Positions 11,501-26,500 of a DNA stretch of 64,000 nucleotides are shown here, in pieces (the first letter of the stretch is position 1; each line of letters opens with the position of its first letter). The stretch spans positions 41,644,394 to 41,708,393 of the forward strand of contig OX123187.2 of NCBI GenBank assembly GCA_944739405.2, given 5' to 3'. The position numbers and the translations under genes were made by a program. Origin of the DNA: Euclidia mi. Lineage: Eukaryota > Arthropoda > Insecta > Lepidoptera > Erebidae. Under the pieces are notes generated by a model that was not told the origin of the DNA, searched no databases, and was given only the letters and a program-made list of their open reading frames with translations.

Positions 11501-14500
11501 GTACAGAGTTCATGTGTGACTTATGTGAACTGGTGTTCACTTCTAAGGAGAAACTAGACAAGCACATTGCTAGCGCACACGACGAAGAATTACGTAATGA
11601 GGTACCGTTGTTCGACATTTTTGTTCTTTCGAATTATTTTTTTACTGATATATATAAATTTCAGTTATTTATATGCATAGGTTGTAGTGTATAACATAAT
11701 TATTTTGTTTCAAGCTGAAAAATCAAAAACATATGATTAAGTAATACTAGAGGACGCCAGCAGCTACGCCTGCAATTTTTTTTTAATTTACCTATTATGG
11801 CTGATCCCGTGAGAATTTCGGGAAATCTCTTCTTAGTGCACCCCTACGGTCCCCAAGGAAGACACATGCCAAATTTCAGCTTCCTGCGCCCTATAGTTTC
11901 GGCTGTAGCGTGTCTGTTAGTCAGTCAGTAACGCAAAGATTTTATATATTAAGATTTTTCAATACATACAGTTTATTTTATACTTTTGGTGTTCTAGCCT
12001 AGTTAATTATTGTTGGAATATTTTCATAAAGAATAAAATCTTGAAACATTTTATACCACACTAAAAAGTATTGTCGGCAGTTACATATTTTGCTAATATA
12101 ATTGGCCATGGCCTCCTAGACAAGTTGATGTCATAAGTCAAATATTTTCTTTTCAGGACTTGGCTAATGATGAGTCTTCCATGGAAATGGAGGCAGAGGA
12201 CGAAGACGATGATACTGGGATACATGGTATAAAGATATATTAAATTAATGAACTTAATTTTAATTTTAGTCGACTTGTACTTAAGTATTTTTCCTTTTTA
12301 GTTAAAGAAGAAGATGACCATATGGTAGTTGAAATTAAGAAGGCTGATGATTTTATGGTAAATATTTAACAATAAAGTTATTTTAATTAAGATATTATTA
12401 TTTTTTACGATAATTGTTACAAATTTGTAGAAAATATTGGTTCACGGTTTTTATTTGAATTGAACTCATTCCATAGTAAAAGTTATTTTCGAAGTCTTGA
12501 TTGCATATTTGTATAATCCATGAACAACTACAGAATTATTTATGAAGGGAGTGGGTAAAAAGTAGTATAATTTCTTGATAAAATATTCCCATTAAGTTAA
12601 TGAAGTACTAAATTGATGATACTTATTTTACAGCTGGAAAATCAAGGTGATACTGAAGATAAACTGGAAAATACTAATTCTGAAGGTAAGAAACCAATAG
12701 ACACAAATATTTTAAATCTATGGTATAGATGAGAACTAAACTATGCTAGCATCCCATGAACTAGAATAACTGTCTGAAACATTAATTATTGTAATTTCAA
12801 TGCATCGATCACATCAATGTCATCGTCTTCCTAGCGTTATATTGGTTGCCTTGAAGAGTTACACATCTTGGATCGCTTATTGGTCTAACCAGATATGATA
12901 GGTTTTTATAAACTACCCAACCTTATTTATTTTTACCTAGTATTGATCCTTATTATTACTTTTTACATGACATTAACAAAATTATATAATGTGTACTCTT
13001 ACAGAGAGTGACTCAGAAATGACTTACACTGAACTGTCAAACGTGGATACACTAGCAATGAACACAAAAGAGCTTATGAAAGGAGAAAAGGCATCAACCC
13101 CGGGCGGTGCTACCCTCACTAAAACTGTGTCTCTGCCTGCTAAGATTGTTGAGAAAAAGGATAATCAGGTGATGATTTACCCCACTTTTATCTTCGTTCA
13201 TATTTGATTGTGCATATAGCGTAGTGCTTTAAGCAGCTGCCTCGCTGCTTGACGTTGCCAAGAGTGGTTGTGGGTTCATGTCCACATGAGTCAACTTCAA
13301 GTGACATATTATTGTTATGAGTCTGGCTGAAATTTCTGTACCATATTTTTGACAGCACCCAAAAATATGGTGTACTATCATCATCATCATCAACCTTTAA
13401 CAGTCCACTGCTGGACTAGGCCTCTCCTTTGAAAGGAGGAATTGGCCTACTATACCACACTGGCCAAACGGGTTGGTATAGGGTTTGTATCAAGTTTTCC
13501 TTCTCTTACAGTGCTGTTCTCTGCATAATATGCTCCCTCTGTCGGCTCTTACGACACTCATGGGATGATATGGGCTGGTGACAATCCGTATTCTTAATCC
13601 GTCACCACACGGACGGACGGTGTACTATCCAATGGTCTAAATTTATTTGCACATCAGTAAACAATTAGAATTCCACTAAAAGTTTTGTCACAACTGGTAA
13701 ACCACTTTCTTGGGTGACTGTAATTGTTCCATTTCTAACTTAATTAATTTCCGTTTCAGACTGCTACAATTCTCCGGCGGGCAGAGGAGATCAAACGTAA
13801 AGTGCTCCCGGTGTCTGAGCCGGTCGCCGAGAAGAAGACCAAGGTGGAAAATAACATCGGCGCCAGCGATAAGTCGCTGCGACTACTCGAGAAAGAACTG
13901 CAGGAACTGAAAAGGGTGAATATACATCAAAACATTAGTTTACTTACTTAGAGCCTGTCCAGAAAGCACGATTTACGCGCGCGTCCATTCGCGCGTTTTG
14001 ATTTGTATTGCGTCCAGATGCGGCGCAGAATACGTCTCATCACATACGCGCGTATGTGATGAGACGTATTTGGGCATTTTCACTTTAAATGACACATTGC
14101 TGTTTTAGAGCTGTCCCTAGGAATATGCATTTTTAATAAATATTTAACTAATAGTTTTGGTAATGAATTGAACATACATTGAAAATATACGAAACAGGCT
14201 ATCTGTTTTTGATATTAACTATAACATAAAATAAAACTATTTTACGTAAAATATGAATTTTGCAGTGATGATTTTAATGCTTAAAGGAAGTTTTTTTTTC
14301 TCCTCGGAATCACCAGGTTCACAAAAAAATTATATTATTTCTTCCCAGTTCCTACGTTTTTAATGGTTCTATTAGAATAATCGGATGCTTCCATATCCCA
14401 TATAGCTACCCTTTTCTCAATTTCGTCAATAAAAGTTCAATGTCAAAGTTATCACGCTCCATTTTGAATCTGTTGAATAGTGTTAATTATAAAATAAAAT

Positions 14501-17500
14501 ATGCGGATACTTTATTAATAGGTACATTTTAATATAATACCTTAGTGCGACAAGACAAGACGCTTAACAGACCACGGATCAGAGATAAGGAGTAAAAAGG
14601 TTGTCACCGCTACATACATACTCTTTTCAATTAATATTCTAATATTTATATATTACAACAGAATCGAATACGTCCACTCGCCACGGACACGCGCGTAGTT
14701 CTGGACGCAGCAATGGCGCCGGAGTATCTCGACTCGCGCGGCGCTCGCGCGTAAAACGAGCGAGTCAAAAGTCCCGCTCATTGCAAGCGTTTTACGCGAG
14801 TGTGAGGTAACGCGTGAGAGCATCTGGACGGGATGTATGTAGCTCTAGTATCTCAAAAACGCGCGAGTGCCTACGCGCGAGTAGACACGCGCGTAAATCG
14901 CGCTTTCTGGACAGGCTCTTAGTTGATGCCTTCTTATTATGGAACACTGCAATTTTTATATTCTTATATTTTACGAAAATAGTACTGATCTATAGCTAAA
15001 GCTCAAGCTCAAATCCAGTACTTATATGATATTTCAATTTTAATGAAGTAATATTTTTCAAATATGTACGTCAATGACAGATACGCTACGTTGATTCTAA
15101 AGCGGTGTGTGCGAAATTACACTGAAGGTATACCTAGTTATACATATAGTTACTTTTTACTTATTATGACGTAAGCATTTAAAATTGTAAATTACAATAT
15201 TTTTAAATCGTATCATTTGTGTTTTCAAGAATTACTAAGCTATATTACGTCAGCACAGTCAGACTTATTACCATAGTGCAGTTTCAAGATAGACAATAGT
15301 TAAAAGTGCTACAACAATGATTTAAAATTTCAGACTAATACCCGCAATGAACCAGTTAAAACTCCGGCTAAATCTGTGGAAACTTTACGGAACAGGCGAC
15401 CGCAGATACATACCTCTACGCCGAAAGTCAGGTAACTATATTTATAATTTTTCAATTTGAAGTCATACATGGGGAAGGTAAATGGTTATGTCACCCTACT
15501 GTTCGCAATATCTTGTGATATCTCGGTATACTTTCTGGAATGCTACAACTCCCATACCTATAAGTTTGGTGTACTGCTACTGCTAGTAATAGGTATATCC
15601 TGATAGCTATAAAATTTAATTAAATTATATATCACATGCAAACTTAGGGTAAAAATCCTATTAATATATTTTTTATGTTGCAGGACTGTTGTCGCAGAGG
15701 AAAGGAAGAATCAAGTTACGACAAAATCACCAGCTTTGGAAAAGAAAGTGCTGGAACGTCGCATCATCACCAAAGAAAATAAAGAGCCCAAAGAAGCGAA
15801 AGAAATCAAAGGAAATAATGGAAATAGTGTAAAAGAGGACAAAGAAAAGGATATTAAAGAGAAGGAAAAAGAAGTTAAAGAGAGTCCCACAGTTGCTAAG
15901 GTGAGAATCATTCAATATATAAAGGCGATAGGTATAAAAACGAAACCGCTGGGCGTATAACCTCCTAAGACCCGGTGTTAAAATATTTTTATGCTTACTA
16001 AGACCCAAAGTACAGAAATATGTACAAATTAAATATTCTGTCAGTCCCGAGGATAAAATTGTTTTGTTTGAGTGTTTATTGACTTATTTATTTTTAAATA
16101 ATATTTTTTTTATTAACTAATGATGTTTAGACCACCATAACTGCATTTAATAGTGAATTTAATTTGTACATAAAAATGTACACTGTATCTCAGCATCTAC
16201 ATAAGGGTAGGTTTGGGTATTTAAAAAAACAACTACAGAATTAACCATTGTATTCTTTTTGACAAACAACTTACATTTAAAAGTTTTTTAATAATATAAT
16301 AAAAGTAAATAACATGAAATTATAATTAAATCAGATTGGGTCTCCAATCCCAAAGCATAGATAAATATAATACTTTACAGTACAGATGCCGCAAGTCGTC
16401 CATAAAAATTGGCCACGTTAGATCCTTAATATTAGACCTTTATTTTTATAAGTACTTGTTAATACCGTAAATAATACAACAGATGGCGCTATCGACGAAA
16501 AAATGGGAGTCGATGGTAGCGACATCTTACGTCTCATTTTGTAAGCAATGTTATTTTAAATTAAAAAGAAGAGATGGCGCTATAATAAAAAAGCATTCTG
16601 TCTAAAATGTAGAAATATTATGATATTTCACCTTGTCACCCAAGTGTGCCTCATTTCAAGGTTATAACACGATCAACCGATCTAGTAGGTACCTATTTTA
16701 CGTATGTACCGGTGGCGTTAAAACATCTAGCGATATTTTTATGACTTCGTGTCTTTCCGTTCAAAATTTGGAATGCACTTTGTACACTGTTCCATAAAGC
16801 TGATATTTGACATACTTACGTAAGTTTGGTGGCTATGTTACGGTAACATTGAAATGGTGCAGTGATGAATGACCTTGTGAATGCACCTTGGTCTGATGAT
16901 GAAGCCGGGAAGATGGTTACAGGAACTTCTAAACTACATATTATGATAAACTACTCGCGTTTGGGCTCGTTTGCATTGACTTGACAAAACCTATGACCTT
17001 GTGAGGTTGCCTTGGTCTGATGATGAAGCCGGAAGATGGTCACAGGAACTCCTAAACTACACGTGATAAACTAGTAGTGTTTGGGCTCGTTTGAATAGAC
17101 TTGACAAAACCTATGACCTTGTGAGGTTGCCTTGGTCTGATGATGAAACCGGAAGGTAGTCACAGGAACTCCTAAACTACACATGATAAACTAGTAGTGT
17201 TTGGGCTCGTTTGAATGAACTTGACAAAACCTATGACCTTGTGAGGTTGCCTTGGTCTGATGATGAAGCCGGAAGGTGGTCACAGGAACTCCTAAACTAC
17301 ACATGATAAACTAGTCGTGTTTGGGCTCGTTTGACAAGACTTGACAAAACCTATGACCTTGTGTGGTTGCCTTGGTCTGATGATGAAGTCGGAAGGTGGT
17401 CACAGGAACTCCTAAACTACACATGATAAACTAGTAGTGTTTGGGCTCGTTTGAATAGATTTGACAAAACCTATGACCTTGTGAGGTTGCCTTGGTCTGA

Positions 17501-20500
17501 TGATGAAGCCGGAAGGTGGTCACAGGAACTCCTAAACTACACATGATAAACTAATCGTGTTTGGGCTCGTTTGACAAGACTTGACAAAACCTATGACCTT
17601 GTGTGGTTGCCTTGGTCTGATGATGAAGCCGGAAGGTGGTCACAGGAACTCCTAAACTACACATGATAAACTAGTAGTGTTTGGGCTCGTTTGACAGGAC
17701 TTGACAAAACCTATGACCTTGTGTGGTTGCCTTGGTCTAATGATGAAGCCGGAAGGTGGTCACAGGAACTCCTAAACTACACATGATAAACTAGTCGTGT
17801 TTGGGCTCGTTTGACAAGACTTGACAAAACCTATGACCTTGTGAGGTTGCCTTGATCTGATGGTCGGTGGTCCCAGGGTCTGTGGTGCATGCTACAGATA
17901 ATATAATAGGTACATTACTATACTAGGTGGTGCTTTCCTTTGAGTTCTGCTTCGTGAAAATTGTTATTCTTTATTTGTATTTATATTCTTAATTAAATTG
18001 GTATTCAGGCGAAATTAATGTAACCTAAATGGCGAACCCCTGGCGAAGCGAACGTCGATATTGCAAAAGGGGAATAGGTAGGTAACTATTAAAATGTAGA
18101 AATGAAACAACAGTTCATTTTATTTTTTTATTTATGAAACCATGATATCTCGTCAACTAACAAAAAATCTTGCAAAAACGTTGGAATTTTTTCTCTTCAA
18201 CGCGCAAAAGCTAGTCATTACAATTGGTTTATTAATTCGGCCTTACAAGCAAGTTATGCAAACGTGCAAGTTAGTTATTTAGATAATTAACTCAAATCCA
18301 GATGTTGGCAAATTAATATTTTTAAATTGATAAATTAGGTCGTTTTTTATTCCTCCATTAAAGTGGATAAACAGAATTAGATAAAAAACTAAATTTAACT
18401 ATTATAAAATCATTTATTTTGTAGGATTCGTAATTTTGAAGCTGATTGTAACGATTTTTTTTTAAATACTTGCAACACTTTCAAAGTATTTCTTACTTGA
18501 ATTAAACGTACGCGATCGCGTCTCACGTTTTGCCGATCCACGATCGTAACGGAGTACTTTTACTTTCATGGGATATTATTCCTTACCGCCATACATTTAC
18601 GGAACATGGTCGCGCAAAACACTAAAATATTTGCAACACTTTCAAAGTATTTTTTACTTGAACGTACGCGAACACGTTTCGCGTATTACCGACTCCCGAC
18701 CGTAACGTAGTAGGGTAAATACGCTAAATGTCGGCATCCTTACGGTTTTTCTGTTTTGGAATCGGTCTGGCACCATCAATTTGCAACGAAAGGATAGCTT
18801 CCGATGCGGTTTTGGATAGTTTGATAAATCTATTTCATGTTTATGGGCATAAGGTTGACATTTCTACTACAAGGAAAAAGTACTAAGGTTTATATGCGTC
18901 GAGAACGAAAAATCCCTAAAGTCGGCCATTCACGGGCCATGGTCGGTCGCGTTTTTCCCAAATATCGGCCGGGTATAGGATGTTTTAAATTAAGACTGAT
19001 AAATATTATTAATATGATTTATTTTGGCAGAAGTCTCACTAAGTATATGTTATTAATCGTATTTGTTTAATAGTAGGTAAAGTATTTTTTTATTTGCACT
19101 TAAATAACGTTAGGTAAGTATTACAATTTATAACAAAGTAAACATCAAAATAATTATAATTAGTTCTGGATATCTTTTCAAAAATAATTCATACCATTTT
19201 TGGCCCAGAGTATCATTATTGAATATATTTATATTTTTAAGCTACGTAATTAACATGGGTTAAGGTAGCAAGTTCCAAAGAGCAATTTATATCTTATATT
19301 TCCATACCATAATAAGCTAATATAAATGTTTTCAATAATATCAACTCCTACATTTAAACTTAACTCTTTATATTATAAATAAATAAACGTATAATAAATA
19401 TTTAATTTTGAGAAAATAAGAAAAGTAATCAGCCTGTATAGTTGGGCTCGAATTCGAGGCTGGTCGACATTACGATCTTTAATGTTTCTAAAGCCAGCCT
19501 CTATTTTGTGTACATTATTTCTCGAGATTCAACTAATATCACCCCGGCCGGTATTTGGCGATTAAACGTAAAATAGATTTATTTGCCTATATGCGCTGCT
19601 AATTCTCTTATTAAGACAATGGAATTAGTACAATAGGAAATTATAAAACCGACTGCATTTACTTTTAGTCGGCCACGGCCGAGAATCCGGTTTTAATTCA
19701 AAATTGATATTCTATTGGCGGCCTCCTATTTTCCCTTAAAACAATACGTTAAACATTGAAAAATCTATCTCAAAATATAGTAAAAATCACTTATTACTAA
19801 TAATAATGCTCAAAACAATAAAAAAGGAATGTCTGACCGTTCTAATATCAATCCCCGAAGTGTGGGTATTCACAGCAAGTACGGTACTTTAAATATGAAA
19901 TTGACGCTTCGACGGCGCTATCGCTACTGACGCTCAGTGTGCGAAGAGTGTGTAACGTAATCGGAAAGTAACGGTTGTACATATAGATTATGAACTAAGA
20001 TTGTAATTCGAGTGGCAAATTTGTAACTTCAATACGTTTTAAATGAACGCAAGCCGAAAATGTGCAGACGGCCGAAGTTTGGGGAGAGGCCGACGTATGG
20101 CGTATTTACCCTACAGATACTTTTATGAAATAATATTCCTTACTGCCATACATTTACGGAACTTTATCGCACAAAACACTAAAATACTTGAAAGTATTTT
20201 GAGTACTCAGGAATATAAAAATTGCAAGGTTTTGCGCAACAAAGTTCCTTAAATATATGGTAGTAAGGAATAAATTTCCATGAAAGTATTTAGAAAAGTC
20301 CATTACCAAATTTTGCGATAAACATCCTTACTCATATTAAGATAAGGTTTATTTTTCAATACAAACTTGCATTACCAGGGCGTCACACGAAGTTTTATAT
20401 ACTCGAGTGCCCAAAAACTTGCAAGTATATTGATACCTGGTTTTCGACCCTGGTATTTTTATAGAGACGCACTTGGTGTACTTGGTACGCGATTTTGCAA

Positions 20501-23500
20501 TTGTGCGACTCATGAAGTCATGACTATCGGCATAGATAAATTTAATACTATACCTATCGGGAACCAAGCGAATGAGTTCTAGACTTCTAGAGAAGTCGGC
20601 TATCAAAGTTTAAAAATGCGTTTTGTTTTTTTCATTAGCTTGATTTACAACTTACAACATACTCAACATCAACTGTTTATTAGTTGCTATTGTCTGTTCA
20701 AGATACCTACGAACCTACGAAAAAAATAAAAGGTAAAAAATATACAGTATCATTTATGAATTGAAGGGACAGGCGTATTTTTGTAAAACTAACTGCATCT
20801 TTCGCTTGGAGTATTTAACTTAAATCTACTTTTGTTGCGAAGGCGACATTAAAAGAACCATTTTATGGTTTGTTTACATTTTATTTTTTCGTATCTTGAA
20901 CAGACTATAGGTAGGTACCTATAAATGTAAGACGCATACTGATTAACATAATTTATGAAAATTTATTATATAATACTACTACAAACACAGTAAGTTTTTA
21001 TTATGTATAAAATTTAAATTACACTACTTTTACGTAGGTACTTAAATGTAAAAACAAAACGCAATCGCTCGACTAGGTACTTATACAGGTACTTTTTAAA
21101 ATAAATGCTCATGGCCGTTCATTGGTTAACATAATATCTCACTTTTTCAAATATTTGATGTTTATTTAATAAATATTTATTTATTTTACCATCTACAGAT
21201 TAATACCAAATTAAATAAAAATAAATATATACATACGTAAAAGCGCCATCTATGAATGCCGAGTGAAAGTTAACTCATTGTAACGTTTTACTACAAGCTA
21301 GTACGTATTTTGGCCACCAGAGCAACGAAGTGCACATCATATTTTTCAAAAATATTCATATTCAATTAAATGTTTCATTTTTTTATTTAATCGTAATAAA
21401 GGGATTTTTTAATTAATAAATATCGTATTTTAGAACTTTATTTTCTTATTTATCATTTATGCATGGAAGTCATCAATAACAATCGATACTAGTAAAGCCA
21501 TCTGTTGAGAGAGTTAAGAATGACGGAAAACGTTCTAAGGAATGAGACCCCATGCCCAAAGTACTGAAAAATGTACATAATAATTTTTTGTGAATTAAAT
21601 AACTGTTTAATTAAAAATCTGGGTAAATTACGAAATTGATTAATACTACATTCAGTCACCCATTTAATGTTATGCTGTTTTACAAAAATCTTATCGAGAT
21701 TTTGAAGATAAATCAAGATTAATAATCACTTGCAATGCGTCCACGGCTTGGCGGCGTCATCTTCTCTCATCAGCATGTTTCTGTTTGACAGAGACTGTCA
21801 AACAGTTGGCAGTAATAGAAACCACAGACAACATTCACAAGTAGGATAGGTCATATGATTCCCGGGAAAATACAAAACGAGCAAAGGTCATTTTAATCAA
21901 ATGTACAGAAAACTGTACACAGGGTCTCGGCGATTATACGGACAAGTTTTTGGTCGGGACTGACTGACGTGAAGTATTTTGTACTGAAAAATGTACAGGG
22001 GGTCTTAGGAGGATAAAGATGAAATTTAACAGATAAGTAGTTTATACATAGAAGACGTCCACTAAGAACGAATTTATCGAAAGGGCTAGAAAGGGTGTTT
22101 AAGAGCCTCACAAGTTTGAATAAAAGTTAAAATAGAATGTAATTTAGCTAGCAAGGGAAGACTTATATACACAGGTGGTGCTACGCTATTAGTGGTTACC
22201 TACTATCAGTTTGCCTTGGGTGTGATTCTCATACGAGACTACACTTTGAGTGACTCACTCAATATTGCGCTGAGTCTTGGTGTTCTTGAGTCTTTGTTTC
22301 ATATTTGTAAAGTTTGCCGAGAAATAGCAATTAATACTACAGAAATATTCTTAAAACGATAAGTTTAACTAATACTGGAAATAGGATGATTGAAATGACA
22401 ACCATGTTCTCCATATTGCAGAATACTGTGAAAAATGGCGCCCCCGAGAAAAATACTTCAGAGGAAGGTATTCGTCGATCAACTAGGCCTTCCAAGATCA
22501 AGGATTATGCGAAGATGATCCGCGATAGGTATTCACTACTTTACTTCATCATTACTTTAGTGTTTATTTATTTATTTATTTATTCAAGACAACACAATCA
22601 TAACAGGTTTCACCCAATGCGATTGATATTGTTACAAACATAATTATAAGCATATGTACAAAGCAAAATTAGAACAACAAGATAAAATATAAAGAACAAC
22701 AAGCAACATTAAACAACAAGATAATGAATAAAAAATTGTCTAATACAATTTTGTAAGTACCTTAATAGCTACATTTACAAATTCCGCCAGTGTACAATTA
22801 AAAATATCAATTTTTCAGCTAATTTTATTAATCAGCTTTATAGCTCTGGCAAGTGGCGCATATTTGGCTAAATTAGTGCGAGCTGTTGGGACCTCGAATA
22901 GCCTCTGTCTTGCACTAATTCTTAACCTAGTGTTGTTTTATTTGCGACACAAGAGTTCCCGCCTTAGAGCCCAGTGTTCATTTTATGGTATTCACTACTG
23001 CAATTTTTTTGAAGCAAAAATTTTGAGTCCTAAACTAAAATGGCGTATGACTTTTGTTCTGCTTATTGTACAAACTGTAAAAAAAACTAAATACCGTAAA
23101 CTTGTCGTGTTTTTACCCTCTTTATTTCATATCCATTCTGATATTCTCTTTATTTCATATACAATAGTAAAATCAAGCAATGTACCTAAGCTTAAATTAT
23201 ATAAGTAATATAATGGGATTTTACTTTTTTTTTAGTAATGGTTCTTTGATCGTAGGCAATATTATTAATGTCGTTGCTGTTTTGTTCTATGTGCTCGATA
23301 TATGTATAGGGGTAGATGTATACTGCTGAATTTAATATTTTATTGTTGTGTTTACAGAACCCAGGATTCTGACGATGAAGACTCAGACGAGGTCGATGAA
23401 GAATATAAAGAGGCTGATAAAAGTGCGGAGGTAAGAATCGTTTATTCTCTATTTTCAGAATTTTATATATCTGTCTTAGGGCAGTGATCTAGTACCGAAG

Positions 23501-26500
23501 GATAATTGTGTCCGCCATACAAAGAACATACTTATCAGGCGGCCGATTCAGAGAGAGGGATGCAAATGGGTTCTAAAGTCTGCCCCCAAAAACAGCTGTT
23601 TTCTTCCAAAGTTTTTTTTGTCCTTTTACGGTTTTACTTGATAAAACCTTCATTTAACAGAACTGAAGCTCTCCTTTTTTAACATGTAGTTGTTATATTC
23701 CAGAGCCGCGCTAAGAACCGTCGCGCGACCATAAAGCCGGCGCCGAAGCCCGCGCACACTCCCGCCCCCACACCCGCGGGCGGGGGGCAGCCGCCGCGCA
23801 AGCGAGGCCGCCCGCGCAAGGACGCCTCACTCACACCCGCCACGTACGTGGATATGTATTACATGCGTATGATAACAGAAAAAGAAACTATTTACAACTG
23901 CTATTATTATAAAATCAAATGTGTCAATGCAAGTTTTCAACATTATTAAAACCTTACATTTTACCCACTTTAGCGCGTACTAAAATATGTGACATACATT
24001 AACAAAGAATTGTATTTACAGGCCAGCAAAACTAAAGAAAGACAACGATACCGTGGAGGAAACTAAATCCGACGAGCCAGAGAAAGAGAGCGAAAATGAC
24101 AAACCCAAAGAAACTGAAAAGACACCTGAAAAGGAAAAAGTGGGCCCTACAGACAATACCACTGTGGTATGTTAAATATTATAACAATTACTACTAGAAA
24201 TTATACTTACAATAACAATTATAGTCGTCGCCAACAATCTTGTTTACATCTGTCCCACTGCTGGACACAGGCCTCTTCTCATTGTGAGAGGAGTAAGAAC
24301 ATAGTCCAACACGCTGGCCAAATGTGGGCTGGCAGATTTCACATGTCTTCTATTATAGATAACTCTCAGATATGTAGGTGTCCTCGCGATGTTTTCTTTC
24401 ACCATGTAGCTCTCTTTCCTAACCTAACTATAGTAACTTTAATAATAAAGAGACACATTCCATCGCGACTTTAGAACAGAAATTAAAAACAAAAAGTATT
24501 AAATGTCTTCAATGACATTTATAATTGTTATAGGAAAACAAAACGTCTGAAGCGAAACCAGCCACTGGAGTTTTGGTATCGCCCACTGGACAAACTTTGA
24601 AGAAGGTTAGTTCACTATTTAGAAAAACTACCGACATTTAAAAAATAAAAGACATTTCTAATTTAATTCCTCTACTTGGATGTTAACGAAAGGCAGGTTT
24701 CCTTCCATAAACAGACAAAATATATTTATGATGTTGGATAAAAAAATGACCGAGTTCTGCATCAACAAACATACTGTTTGAAGTCGTTTAATAATCTAAA
24801 TATACATAGAATTGTGCTAGTGATCTCAAATACTGGCAATACTACGACGCATTTCACTCAAATGCCAGCGCATCATAACTGCAAATACCAGCATAAAATT
24901 GAGATATAATGTTTATTTTACAGATACCCATCAAAGCTTTACCGCCTGGAGTAAAACCGATGCCTTTACCAATTAATGCGAGACGTAAGTTATTTTATTT
25001 CTTTTGTAATACCTTATTTAATTATACACGGTTATTTGCAAAAGACCGTGAACCTCTCAGGACTATGTCACTAACATCATAATCAACAACTTTTGTTTAT
25101 CACTATTAAAAAATCATCATAATTATTATAGTTAATCAGATTTTCATACAAAAATAACAATATTTAAATAGACTAGTTGACGAAAAAAAATTTATAAGTC
25201 TGTCCTTTATACAGTGTGTGTCATAAACCCCCGTCCGATCTCGAAAGGACATATTACTGACTTATCAGGCGTACCAGGAAAAATTATAAAAAAAATCTAG
25301 GTCATCATAAAACATCAGAATAAATTTCCTTAGCTCAGTGTTAACGAGAAACATTACCCCGGAATTGGCGAAAATTCTGTAAACTAACAACACTCCCCTC
25401 AATAGCTGAATCCTTTATGATTCTTAAGGCCCATCCACACGGCACAATTTTACCACTAATCAAATTTTCAATGGAATTGGCTTTGCCCGTCTACACGACA
25501 CAATCAAATGACTGAATTTCATTCCGTCCACCCAATTGGTTAAAATCTGGTGGTCCGCCCACCCGATGAACTTGAGTTGGACGACTGGCGTCTACACATC
25601 ACGATTTAATCAAGTGATTTAGTCAAGTTGGACGTAAAATTGTGTCGTGTGGATAGGCCTTTAAATTTATTAAAAATTGTCGGCTTTCGCCGCTTACCGT
25701 GTCAAAGGGCATGCCGCCTTTTTAAAATAGTGCAATTTTACCGTCAAGCGAGCCGCCGCCGTACACAAAGGGACCGCTCTAGTGATGTTTACGATCAACA
25801 GATAATATCGATTTATTTAATTTTAACATGACATGTTAAAACTAGAATGATAGCCTGCTAGGCTACTAGGCCAATGATAGCCTAGTGATGATACCAACGG
25901 ACTGCCGTGCAGAGGGTGTCGGGTTCGAATCCACGGCGCGCATCAATAATAATACATACATAATAAGATAATAAGACTTTTCCAAGTTACGTGCGTAATA
26001 AATAGTTAATTAATAATAATTAATAATATATTCCACATTCACACACTAAACCGTCGGACCGACAGTCATGAAAATCTTTGACAGTCGTCACGCGGAGTCA
26101 GTACCCTTAAATAAACTGATTCTAGTCTAAACCATGGAATGTTTTTATTTATTAACAGCAAGTAAAAACATAAATTTACACAAAGCTGACGTTTTAGGGG
26201 TTTAGCTACCGATATTCTATCAGGTAAACAATAACATAAAATATCGATAGAAACAGTACTCCAGTGAATACCATTTGTTACATCTCTAATTATTTACCTA
26301 TTTGATTTACGAATTAACTATTTGCCTACTTGAACACTCAGTCTTTCGCTAGCTTTCCTTTTGTTTAGACTTCCGCGTGAAATAGTAGATTCGTTAGGTA
26401 TGTCATATTCAAACCCTGAATACTTTAACATGTTGATGTGCTTAGGTAGGAGTGAATGCAATTATGCAGGTGCTCGTAGGGAGTACGAGGAGCGGTATGC

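Noticed and set aside
14814..14999. 61-codon Arg/Ser-rich frame
   Set aside because: Covers the right TIR of the Harbinger-like element and continues past its end into unrelated intron.
16868..17866. Regular 120-bp array as a CRISPR-like repeat
   Set aside because: Units are contiguous without unique spacers, in a eukaryotic intron; it is a satellite.
22864..23208. 114-codon plus-strand frame
   Set aside because: Overlaps a LINE 3' end lying in the opposite direction; no ATG in good context and no domain.
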